Positions 1-9,772 of a stretch of DNA of 64,000 nucleotides are shown piece after piece. Made by a program: the position numbers and the translations under genes. Source of the DNA: Cocos nucifera. Lineage: Eukaryota; Streptophyta; Magnoliopsida; Arecales; Arecaceae. The notes beneath the pieces are model-generated. The model did not search any database. It was not told where the DNA came from and saw nothing but the letters and a program-made list of their open reading frames with translations. The first letter of the stretch is position 1. Each line of letters opens with the position of its first letter. The DNA lies in assembly GCA_006176705.1 (NCBI GenBank), contig QRFJ01001034.1:372001-436000 (forward strand), written 5' to 3'.

Positions 1-522
1 AGGGGTATTCTATACCTAGTGCCCTAAAGCCAACTGGTTTGGGAGTCATTGGCCCAAGACTCGCTACATGGATCAAATAGAAAGCTTAAGGAGTTAAGAC
101 ACTCAATAGTGGTACAACGTTAAAAAAAAAAAAAAAAAAAAAAAATTATTGGTTTCCCACCAAGTAACCGGGTCCCGTTGCCTAAGTAAGCAATGATATT
201 CGCATCAAAAAGTGGGCAATATGAAAATAAAAATTAATAAATGAAGGATGGAAGTAGCAATACACCTGTCTATATGAAAGTTTAGACAAATCAGAGATAA
301 AAGTGGAATAATTTAGAAAAAATTCTGAAAAATTTAATGTTCTTTACTTAATTTTTCTATTGATAAGTATTAATACCCCAATGATATATCTCATTTAAGC
401 TCTACTGAATATCAATGGCCATTTTAAAAATTGCTTAGATAAAATTCAAAATTCTAAAGTTAAAAGATATTTAAAACTAAATTCTTTCTTTACTCGAGGA
501 TGAGCAAAGCTTAAGTTGGGGG
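1..522 (+). mobile_element. Ty3/gypsy 3' untranslated tail and polypurine tract
   Basis: This is non-coding sequence upstream of an LTR. A 25-base poly-A run lies near 122-145. The stretch ends in a purine-rich tract (about 511-524, AAGTTGGGGGTG) preceded by CTCGAGGATGAGCAAAGC. That junction is characteristic of the pol/3' UTR to 3' LTR boundary in many plant Ty3/gypsy elements. No open frame longer than noise was seen. The rest of the element lies left of the window, so its lineage (Tat or Athila type) is inferred only from the junction. Confidence 0.6.
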
Positions 523-847
523 TGTGATAAACACATAAATTCATCAATAAAAGTATTAATTTATTAATTAATTTATATTAATTTTTAAGAATTATTAATT
601 AATTTATATATAATTTTTGAAAAATTCATATTTTTATTAATTAAAAAATAACTAAAAAATAATAAAAAAATAATAAAAATTAAAAAAATAAAATTTTATT
701 ATTAATAGAAAGAGATCATTTTTTTGATCATAACGAAATAAATTTTAAGTAAAACGGAGCTAAAATGGAAAAGTTATGAATTTTTAAAAAAATATAAAAT
801 AAATAAAAATTAAATAAAAAAAGAAAACGGCTCAGCCGGCTCCGTAA

Positions 848-919
848 GCCGAGCCACCAAGCTATGCCGAGCCACCAAGCCAAGCCGAGCCACCAAGCCA
901 AGCCAAGCCATCAAAGCCG
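848..919 (+). repeat. 18-bp tandem repeat inside gypsy LTR
   Basis: Four head-to-tail copies of an 18-bp unit close to GCCGAGCCACCAAGCCAA lie at 848-865, 866-883, 884-901 and 902-919. The first three are nearly identical and the fourth is diverged. The array lies in the GC-rich upstream part of the LTR, about 0.7 kb before the TATA-like box, so it could be a U3 repeat. That role is inferred from position only. Confidence 0.75.
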
Positions 920-1580
920 ACTTAGCCGTTGAAGCCATTAGCCGGTCTACGATCTAGGCGTGGACCACCAGCTCAGCAAAATCCGGCGAATTAGAGCTTG
1001 CCACGTGGTGGACCTAGACCCTTAATGGGTCTACAGAAATTTATCGCGGCTCATAAGATAATCTAGTCATTTCACTCGGTGACAGAAGCGTTGATTGGCT
1101 GCGGTGTGCGGTGCGGCCGGTCCATCCGATCCATGGGAATAGTAATTATGCGATCGGACGGCTGCGGTTGATTGCGGTCATGATCGGACGGCGATGGTGA
1201 TTTCCAGGCTTGATTCAAATTCTATTAAGCAATCTGGTGCGATCCAATGGCCAGAAAATCAAGTGATGAAGATCCGACGGTCCAGAATGCTGCCGGCGGT
1301 GATCAAGACTCCCAAAGTGCGATTTGCAGCCAGATTTCCTCGATGAAGCACGATCGGATGGCCAGAATTTAATCCGACCCGATCTGAGTTGATCTGCATC
1401 CGATTTTGATGATTTTTGGACTATTGGATTTCTATTGAACGGCTGGATTTTATCAGATTTATCAGAGTCGTATCAGAGCTATTTTGATTCAAATTTTATC
1501 CAAATTTATTTATATTTTGATGATTACAAAGGCATTAGTCCCATGTTTGCTTTAGAATAAAATATCCAGCCCTCCTAGCA

Positions 1581-1591
1581 CTATAAAAAGG
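1581..1591 (+). promoter_or_regulatory. TATA-like box of gypsy LTR
   Basis: CTATAAAAAGG lies about 1.06 kb into the LTR and is followed by a moderately GC-rich stretch suitable as the R region. It is the best core-promoter match in this LTR. No transcription evidence is available. Confidence 0.45.
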
Positions 1592-2149
1592 ACCCTAAGC
1601 CTCCAGAAATCAATATCTTCGATCAAGGTAAAGCTTTAGTATAGGGCGAAGCCAGGCTATGGGTTAAAGGCTGCTTCGAAGCAACGGATGCCGAGAAGAA
1701 GAGCCGAGCTTCTACACCATCTTTCTGCCAATGCCGATCCAAGATCAGAGATCAGGCTATTTTATTTTTTTTACATTCTATGTATTTAAATTCTAAAATT
1801 TTAATTAATAAAAAATTTATTTTTATATTTTAATTTCTTATTTTTTATTTTTATTGTAATTTAATTTCTACATTTTAATTATTACTTTTTATTTTATTGC
1901 AAGTAGATGCTGAGATCTAACTAATAGATCTTAGTACCAAATTTAAATTTCTGCATCTTTTAATTTTTATTTTCCATCTTCCGACTTCAATTTTTATTTC
2001 AAAAATTTAAATCATTTTCTTTTTCTTCTCAAAAAAATTAAAGATTTTAAATCTAAAAACACTACCTTCCCTGTGGATTCGATCCGACTCATTACTATCT
2101 ACGCAATTTTAATGATTTTAAGAAGTCGGATTAAACTGATAAACACGAT

Positions 2150-2405
2150 GTCTTAACGACAGCATCGCATCCCTATCACCATCGCTAATACCTGATGTAT
2201 TAGCGATGGTGATCTTGTCGTCTCTAATATCATCTTTAATAACACTATTAGCAATGGTTGGGCTTCCATCACCAAAGCTATTAGTAAAAACTATTATTAT
2301 AGATGATAATTTTACCGTCTCTAATTCTATCACTAATACTCATTATTAGCAATAGAAAAAAGCTATCTCTAATGTCCGTCACTAATACTCTATTTTCTTA
2401 TAGTG
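2150..2405. mobile_element. CACTA (En/Spm-type) element terminus
   Basis: Read on the minus strand, the right edge begins CACTATAAGAAAATAG, a good match to plant CACTA terminal inverted repeats. Inside it are several subterminal motifs of the form ATTAGnGAnGG in both orientations, including a perfect 17-bp inverted repeat (2175-2191 with 2197-2213, five-base loop). No transposase and no second terminus are seen, so this is either a truncated end or a small non-autonomous derivative. The left boundary against the gypsy LTR is approximate. Confidence 0.6.
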
Positions 2406-2570
2406 TATGAATAAAGAAAACAATACTCAGATAAACATAAATGCAAAACAAATTGATTTATGATCATGTTATTATTTGTAATAAATAAATTATTAACTTT
2501 TTTATGAACATAACATTGGATATAAATCGTATGGATATCGAAGCATATATGTACGTGTCAAAAATGATAG

Positions 2571-2921
2571 TGTTATCATTTACCATGTTCACATTTGATG
2601 GCTGCCTGTGCTCATGCCTCGATTGATTTCTTGTGATACGTTAACCGATGCTATAGTATGGGAGACTACAATCATTGTTACAGCCATCAATTTAATATAA
2701 TCCCTCATGCTGAGTACTGATCGTAAATTATAAATGACATGTTGATAGTACCACATAGAGAATAATTGCGATAGAAGGAAAGATCATGATCCTCAAGACT
2801 TAAGAATGAAATAGATTGGATGAAAGTCAACAACAGGCCCAAGTGTTCGATATATGGTGAAGAAGGACATGATAGACATAGATGTCCAAGAAACAAAGCA
2901 CGAACCTCAAATGAAAATTAA
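2571..2921 (+). pseudogene. MULE (MuDR-like) transposase C-terminus, decayed
   Basis: One frame reads the SWIM zinc-finger end of a Mutator-like transposase: PCSHLMAACAHASIDF, then a tyrosine- and histidine-rich segment. It ends in a zinc knuckle of the form C-S-I-Y-G-E-E-G-H-x4-C just before a TAA at 2919-2921. The second knuckle cysteine is replaced by tyrosine, and several in-frame stops occur (for example TGA after DFL). In an active element the SWIM and knuckle domains help bind the terminal inverted repeats. The catalytic DDE part is missing upstream, where a CACTA end abuts. The PMD pseudogene follows downstream on the same strand. Confidence 0.7.
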
Positions 2922-4113
2922 TGAGGATTTGCATTTAGTATTATAATTTGTTGATGTGTATTGAACCTTTGTTTGTTATTGTTATTTATAATATTTTATT
3001 GGTTTTTGATCTTAAACAATGAACTTTTGTTTGTTATCTTTGATTCAATACTAGTAAATTGCAAATTACTTCACTGGATTTATTCATTGTGAGTAGTAGT
3101 ATGCTCATCATGAGTAGTGATGAAAATTAAATTTTTTTGTTAATGTTAATATTTGCAGCATATTGTATACATAGACCTAGGTCTAATCGATCATTCCATG
3201 CTTTATGCATAAGCTATTCATCATTCTTCAGCCATCTGGGATGGTCAGCTATGTATTTGTATTGTTAAAATTATGTTAGTAAATTATTTGTATGGATTTA
3301 ATACTACAATATTGATCTTGTTTTCTTTTTTTTGGTCTTGATAGGAGGCCAGTTTCCTTACATGCCGATGTAGTGAGCTAGCCATATCTCGAACGACCCC
3401 CCTCAATATATACATAGTGTCATATTTGCAGTAGGCCAGATTTTACGGCCTTAGCCACATCGGATTCATTTCATTTGATTGGCACTTGATCATCACTGCA
3501 TTCGTCAAGCAGTGGTATCCAGAGACCAATACATTTCACTTGCTCTATGGAGAGTATACTATTACATTGGAGGATGTCAGTATCCAGTTGGATTTGTCAA
3601 TTGACGATCTTCTAGTTATAGGTAGTACTCATCATGATTGGCGGTAGGTATGTTTAAATTTGTTAGGTGTTGTCCCACCCCTGATAAACTTAGGGGTTCC
3701 CATTTGAACATGGTATGGTTAGGTCAGTAGTTCAGTGCGCTACCCCCTCAAGCAGATGATATAGTTGTATAGCGTTCCACTAGAACATACATTTTGCAAT
3801 TGATGGAGGGGTGTTTGTTTGCAAATAAATCATAGAACCTAATACATATCATGTTTTTGCCTTTATTTACTGATTTTGAGACCGTAGGATATTACAATTG
3901 GGGTAGTGCTGGTCTAGCCTGGTTGTATAGGAAGCTTTGCAGGGCCAGTAGGTTAGATGCACACGATATAGTGGGTGCCTTGATTTTGCTTCAAGTGTGG
4001 GCATGGGATAGGTTTCCATGTCTAGCACCTCATAGATTAGGTCATCCTCCCGTAGATCCTATTATGGACATGGTTGATGGAGGAGCATTGCCACATGGTC
4101 TGCTAGCTATGAG

Positions 4114-4199
4114 GTAAGTAATAACCTATTCATCAATTATTTTGATATCCAACCTGGAGTAAATCTTATGTAACTGACTTATCCAACTTCATTGAATAG
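4114..4199 (+). other. Intron 1 of the PMD pseudogene
   Basis: The donor is GAG|GTAAGTAA and the acceptor is TGAATAG|GTGG. Removing these 86 bases joins the open block ending ...LAMR to ...WRDAFSMIQVSTHALI in one frame, which matches the usual PMD order. Confidence 0.65.
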
Positions 4200-4287
4200 G
4201 TGGAGAGATGCTTTCTCCATGATACAGGTCTCTACTCATGCGCTGATCGCATATCAATACCAGTTCGATCATCTCAAAGTTCATGAG

Positions 4288-4376
4288 GTATAATTATAAT
4301 TATTTATTTAAACATATATTTACATTTTTAACCATGATTGCTTAGAGTACTTATATTTAATTTTATTCATTAATAG
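4288..4376 (+). other. Intron 2 of the PMD pseudogene
   Basis: The donor is GAG|GTATAATT and the acceptor is TTAATAG|GTTATATGG, 89 bases apart. Splicing joins ...LKVHE to VIW and then to the VPLIYFHIVEWHF block in the same frame. The protein order therefore supports the intron, although the gene is a pseudogene. Confidence 0.6.
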
Positions 4377-5597
4377 GTTATATGGTAGCCATATACTCTC
4401 AAGGTCTTTGCACCTCTACCAGATTATTGCTTCGAAGGATAGAATATATAGAGATGTCAGGTGCCACTTATTTATTTTCACATTGTAGAATGGCACTTTC
4501 TAGATAGAGTGATGAGGCAGTTTGGGATGCGACGGGATATTCTGGAGTATTATGATACTGATTCCAGACTACATCATATCAACCTCAGGAGTGGGTCGAT
4601 CGGGACTAGAGCATCACTCATCAGCAGTGGGTTATGCTTTGGGAGAATCGATGCGATCATGTTGTCGATGGTCCAGCAGTTGATGGTATGATGGACTATT
4701 ATGATCCATATCGGAGTGGTATCATTGCATCTCAATTCATTTGTCATGGTCATGTTCAATTTTTTGGAATGATTTTAATTAAAATTTTATACAGGTTTTA
4801 CTTCATGCTTATTATCACTACTAATTATGCTCATTATTTTATTTATATCAAAGTGCCAGTTTGATGTAGATTCATGACCTTGCCCATCTAGACTCCATCT
4901 CCACATTGGGCATGTCATCTGGAACATTTGCGCTTTAGTCCTCCATGCCATTGATGAGCACAATCGTATCTTCCCAGATGTCTACAGTCATGGCGGCAAC
5001 ACATCAGAGTCCACCCTCTCATCTTTTTCGCGTCCATTGTCATCAGGAGCACCTCCTATTATGCATGGATGGGGTAGCTGATGACCTATTGCCTCTTCAT
5101 ACGAGATTCTGGACTTCCTTACATTGAGCCTATATATGTCATCAGCTACATACATGCACAATGATATGATCCAGTTGCCATCCATTGAGGAAACTACAGC
5201 ACATTTTGACTTGCGGCAGGCGAGCTTTATGAAGATGGAGTTTCATATCATATAGGAGGCCATATAAGTGAGGGAGCTACATAGGAGATAGTTACGCAGT
5301 GGAGATTACTATCGAGGAGCACGAGGGTCCGAGTGAAGTGCAACCTATGGGTCATCAGAAGCAACCCACAAGAAAGAAGCAACGATCATCATGTCGGATA
5401 TGATGTTATTTTATTTTATTTCTATACATGTACCACATGAATTTTATTTTTTAATATAAATGAAGTTGTTCATTTTTTGATGAATTAATGGAATGTTGGT
5501 TGCCATGTTGGATTTTATTATGCAATGTTGTTACTTACTACGCAATCCTTAGTAGCATCACTTGGTATATTTATATGATTTAGTTTGATCATTGGTG

Positions 5598-5602
5598 ATA
5601 AT
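5598..5602. repeat. Left target-site duplication of copia copy 1
   Basis: ATAAT directly precedes the 5' LTR and is repeated at 16020-16024 after the 3' LTR. Confidence 0.9.
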
Positions 5603-7898
5603 TGTTAGATATATGTGCCTTAGAAGCCAGAATTGGCTGACACTTGTAATACACTTCTAGGGGCAAAATTATAATTTTGACTAATATCAATAAAATAGGT
5701 TATTTTTTATCACATATGTGTATTTAGTGTCTATGATACATTCTTTGAGTTAATAATAATGATAATTCATATTTTCAAGAGTTGAAAATTTAAGATATGA
5801 ATAATCATTATTAACTCATAAAATACTTCCGACCATAGGATCATCATGAGGATGGTGATTGATCCGAAAGGTTGGTATACAATCGCTTTTCTTTAGTAGA
5901 TGAGTCTTGAGTCTACGGTGTGGAGACACCGGAGCGAGAGTACAGATACTCGTTAGAGAATGAGGGTACTGAGCGTGACCATCTCGAGTAGTCATTAGGG
6001 AAGTCTACCTTCTCGTCAATGACTGACTCGATGCTGCAGTAGTGTGTCTGGTTCTTTGACCTGAGGTGCATCGACAGTTCACCTTGAGGGTGTTATAGTT
6101 TGACTACACCATTACTCGGTCTCCTAGCCATATGGAACCCTGAGGTGTATGTTGGCTATAGCATGTTCATTGTAGGAACTGGATTAGCATCAAGATGGAA
6201 TCTATCTACCTCGGTGGTAGAGGAGCAGCCCTATGATGATCATGAGAATCAAGTCCAGAAGCCCATGGCCATGGCAGAGTGAAATAATAGAAAGAGTTTC
6301 TATTTAGGTTTTCACATTGGACTTGAATCGAATGATTACATCATATGACAGAGACTAGGGTTTGACGAGTTCACCTTAACCCTAATCTGATCGGGGCTCA
6401 AGATAGAAGAACTTAATCACACAGGTAGCTGCACCAAGAGGTTCGCATTCAGCTCTGATGGGTTGCCACCATATACTGCTAGGTGTCACTGGTGGATTTT
6501 GGGAGCAATTAGAATGATTTAGATGATCGATCATTCTAGCTGTTCGAATCAGAAGAGTTCTGATCCATCGAAAGGAGTTTCGATGATGTCGATGATAGAG
6601 ATCATGACATATCCCATTACCATACAGAACTGAACCTAACTGGGTCACACAAACAAGGGTTTGAATCTGGTGATCATCAATTGAACTGATCCAGTTCAAT
6701 TGATCTGAATGAGATTCAATTAGGTTCAAGGAAAATCGTGCTAGCACTCGATTGAACCTAACGTTCTTCTTTTACTATCATAAATAAGTTGTCCTGACTG
6801 AGCCAAAGGAGTTTGTGCTCAATTCAGAGGCCTTCACTTATGGTCTGACTGGAGGTTGTCCAAGTCAGAAAAGGTTGTCTTATTTTGTAAGACATTACCT
6901 GCCATTTTTGGTCACCTGCCATTTCTTGTTCTTTGACTTTGGTCAAAAGTCTACCTTTGACTGGTCAAATGTTGACCATTGACACTTTGACTTTTGACCA
7001 CATGTGTCATGCACCTATTGGAGAGCTGGTGGGGGCCTTGTCCCCCTGCCAGAACCTGGCAAGGAGGAGGGCGCACGCCACCCTTGGCGTGTGCCCAAGT
7101 TGGAGGCGCCTAGGAGTCCTTGTTGGACAAGGGACTCCATCTCCTTTTTGGATTCCAATTAGAGTTCTCCTAAGAACCAACTTTGACTGGTCTTAGGCAC
7201 CCTCTAAGGAGGAATCCAGGGGACTCTATTCCCACCAATCAGATTTAGATCTGATTTCACAAAGGGTTGTGATTGGTTGGGAAGAAGAGGAGTTGGATCA
7301 CAGACTTAGTCTATATAAATAAGACCCTGCGCCCAACTCAAAGAAGATTGAGAATCACAATTCTCCATGCCCCAAGGCTGCCTCTCTCCCTCTTCCTCCA
7401 TGCCAAACCCACCTTCTCCCTCTCCTCTCCACGTCCAAAAGAGTTTTGGACCTTGGTTGGTGCGATTCCAGATCAAGAGAAAGGCGACTGAAAGCTAGAA
7501 GGCTGCGCTGCTGCAAAGGACGACTGCTGATCTTCAAAAGGAGTTTTGAAGATCCTCCAGATCAGATCCAGATCTGATTTTTGGAGATGTGATAGAGAAG
7601 AAGAGGATCTCCAGATCCAGCCTGAGTGGATACCGGATAGAGGCCAGGCACTTGCGTGGCTAGATCCAGAACCTTCCGCTGCATACAGGATCATCAACAG
7701 GGTAATAGGATTACCCATTCAAGGTAAATTAAATTTGATTTAATTTATCTAATTTTATTTTAATTTATTAAAATAATAAGAATTAGATCTAAAATATCCT
7801 AGATCTGATCTAGATCAAAGAAAAAAAATTTTGAAATATATCTCTTGATCTGATCAGATCTGAACGAACCTGGTCCGAAAAATCAGGATTTTCCTTCA
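5603..7898 (+). repeat. 5' LTR of copia copy 1
   Basis: The LTR begins TGTTAGATATATG and ends TTTTCCTTCA, with the primer site two bases downstream. At 2,296 bp it is long for a copia LTR. It matches 13740-16019 almost throughout. The promoter lies far into the LTR (TATA at 7312-7321), leaving a U3 of about 1.7 kb and a short R/U5. Confidence 0.93.
7312..7321 (+). promoter_or_regulatory. TATA box of copia LTR
   Basis: TATATAAATA lies in the context AGTCTATATAAATAAGACCC, downstream of a GATTGGTTGG motif (an inverted CCAAT-like box). The 3' LTR keeps TATAAATA at 15439-15446, and copy 2 keeps the motif on the opposite strand. It is the probable start region for the genomic RNA. Confidence 0.65.
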
Positions 7899-7900
7899 AC

Positions 7901-7913
7901 TGGTATCAGAGCC
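7901..7913 (+). other. Primer binding site (tRNA-iMet)
   Basis: TGGTATCAGAGCC starts two bases after the LTR end. It is the classic site complementary to the 3' end of plant initiator methionine tRNA used by most copia elements to prime minus-strand cDNA. Confidence 0.92.
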
Positions 7914-9772
7914 AAGGTTCTAAAAGTATTTAGATCTGATTTTAAATTTATTTTAATTAGAAAATAAGTGATTTTAGATGTCACATGAGATGTGATCAGA
8001 TCTAAAATCAGAAAAAATTAAAATTAAATGATTTGGATCTAAGATTAGAAAATATGCATGACTAGTTCTAAAATAGAATAGTTCTATAGAATAGTCTTGC
8101 ATGTTTTTGATTTAATTTGATTAAATCATATTTTAGATCTATTTATTTACTATTTTTTGATATTATAATGGTTATAATAACATCTAAAAAATAGCAAATA
8201 AAAATTATTTAATTTTAAACATCATATGAGATATGATTGATGCATGTCTAGACTAGTTGTAGAATAGTTCTACATAATTATCTAGATTAGAATTTATTTT
8301 GATTAGATCAATTTAAATCTAATTTTTTAGATTATTATGAGATAATTTAGATCTGAAAATATGCATGATTCGATACATGAGATGTATGCAAAATATGCCA
8401 TGATTAGATCTAATTTGTATATGAGATATATGATATAGATCTAAAACTATTTTGTAGTATTGCATGTTCCTGATTAAGGCGTTCCTCTTGGCCGTCCGGT
8501 CATAAGAACGAAGAAGGGTTTAAAGGCCCTCTCTTCCCATTCGATGGGGTGTTCTTATGATGTGTAGGGGTGCTGCGTGTTCGTCCTTAATCAGAAACCC
8601 AAAACTTACTTTCTGCAAAACCCTAGATCCTGAAACCCTAGGATTTATTGTGCATATTTTGTTTATGAACCCTACTTAATTAAAAATTAAGATTATGGAA
8701 TATTAATTAGGTCTAAAATTGAGAATTTTAGATCTAAGACATATTCATAATACTGGGTTCGGGCTTGGGTAGCTCAATTAGGTCTAAGCGGTTGATCAAA
8801 CCGAATCAAGAGTTGGTTAGATGGGATCAACAATGCTTAAATTGACCAGCCTAATAGGATTAAGTCTGGGTCAAGATCGAGTCACGATCAAGCAAGACCT
8901 AATTAGGCTCAGAGGTTAGAGTCTGGATTGTAGGCTAACCCAATTGGTTCTGGACTCAACAATTTGGTGTCTAAGGTAAGTTTGGCACATACGACCGACT
9001 GGATTTTTAATTGGAAGCTACTCGACCTGAATGCATTCTTGTACGAGTTAATGGCATATTCCTTCCACCGGATCTCACTTACCTGGCCATATCTGTTGAT
9101 ACAGTTCTGATCTGAGGTGGTCAATAATCCGAGCTAACCCATGCCACTAGGTTAGTCATAATTGTTATGACTATGATAAGTCTAGTTTAATGAGACCTGA
9201 ATCAATTCTCCCTAAGAAAAGATTAAGTCTGAGGTCTTCCACCATTGTAGATGTGCGGGCCCTTCCCGGGGTTGATTGTTCTCGGCTGGATACAGTGGCT
9301 CAGTTGCACCGGGAAGATGCAACCATGTCTATTAGGCATTGGATGCTATGGGCTGGAGGATGAGTTGGGCTCAATATTCTGGATACGGTGAGAGACTCAA
9401 TTAGGAACCCAGTCTATGCAAATGGTGGGTCTGACTTAACTAAGGAGTGGATCAATATTTCGGATACGGTGAGATTCATGAATTAGAGACCAAGTTTGGG
9501 TGCACCATGATTAGAGAATCATTGAACAAGAGTTGTTCACTCATTGGCTAACCCATCACCAATAACTGTTAGGTGAGGTGATGAGTCAGTTGGTGAGACC
9601 GCACCACCCACTAGAAATCATTAATCATGGAGATTTTTGCATCTCTACAGAGGGAGTGTAGGGATCCGAGAAAATAGTGGGAGCTAATTTGTTTAAAAAT
9701 AAAATCTCTAAACAAATTGGTCAAGTCATAATTACAGTATCTAACTAGAATCTTTGACTCTCTACAGGAAAA
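7914..9772 (+). other. Long untranslated leader of copia copy 1
   Basis: About 1.86 kb separates the primer site from the gag ATG. It is AT-rich at 7920-8460, carries a strongly self-complementary block at 8470-8594, and becomes more balanced in base composition afterwards. No convincing frame exists here. A near-consensus splice donor (AAG|GTAAGT, 8973-8981) and an acceptor-like TCTCTACAG (ending 9767) just before the gag ATG suggest a possible leader intron. The same arrangement is present in copy 2. In copy 3 the donor is mutated. Confidence 0.6.
8470..8594 (+). other. Conserved nested stem-loop in the leader
   Basis: The outer stem is CTGATTAAGG (8470-8479) pairing with CCTTAATCAG (8585-8594). 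The inner stem is TCATAAGAAC (8500-8509) pairing with GTTCTTATGA (8551-8560). A small apical hairpin CCCAT-TCG-ATGGG lies at 8536-8548. The same nest is present in copy 2 (both sides of the N gap) and copy 3 (59233-59357), where three stem changes still allow G-U pairs. Packaging, dimerisation or translation control are reasonable roles for a leader structure, but none is shown here. Confidence 0.6.

Larger units (their letters stand above)
523..2136 (+). mobile_element. Ty3/gypsy LTR (probably 3' LTR)
   Basis: The LTR starts at TGTGATAAACAC directly after the polypurine tract. A TATA-like CTATAAAAAGG lies at about 1581-1591. Near the end sits the run CCTTCCCTGTGGATTCGAT (about 2068-2086), a familiar feature close to the 3' end of such LTRs. 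The right boundary is uncertain because the partner LTR is outside the window and a CACTA-like terminus follows. The word TGATAAACAC recurs at 2137, so the end could lie there. The AT-rich ends and GC-richer middle fit an LTR. Confidence 0.5.
3340..5400 (+). pseudogene. Plant mobile domain (PMD / MAIN-LIKE) protein, pseudogene with introns
   Basis: The translated pieces match the aminotransferase-like plant mobile domain of MAIN-LIKE proteins and MULE-linked PMD genes. They run in order: WYPETNTFHL and ITLEDVSIQLDL (about 3500-3600), THHDW (near 3640), an open block at 3851-4117 with YNWGSAGLAWLYRKLCRASR and LLQVWAWDRFPCL, and PLIYFHIVEWHFLDRVMRQF (about 4462-4520). Two GT-AG introns (4114-4199 and 4288-4376) restore one frame across 3851-4600. 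Stops after THHDW, in the 3660-3850 stretch and after VIW show it is dead. PMD proteins act in nuclear silencing or developmental pathways when host-encoded. This copy follows a MULE transposase end, so it is more likely transposon-carried. Sequence after 5230 is only weakly similar. Confidence 0.72.

Noticed and set aside
4945..5185. Small frames on both strands downstream of the PMD blocks
   Set aside because: They have no PMD motifs and overlap each other on opposite strands. They are probably decayed 3' PMD sequence.
5686..5694. AATAAA as the polyadenylation signal of copia copy 1
   Set aside because: It lies about 90 bases into the LTR, far upstream of the TATA box, so it cannot mark the R-region end of the element's own transcript.
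7273..7743. Frames on both strands near the LTR end (also at 24742-24987, 33963-34208 and 60653-60883)
   Set aside because: This is R/U5 sequence downstream of the TATA box. The frames are short, not conserved in start or end, and lack motifs.
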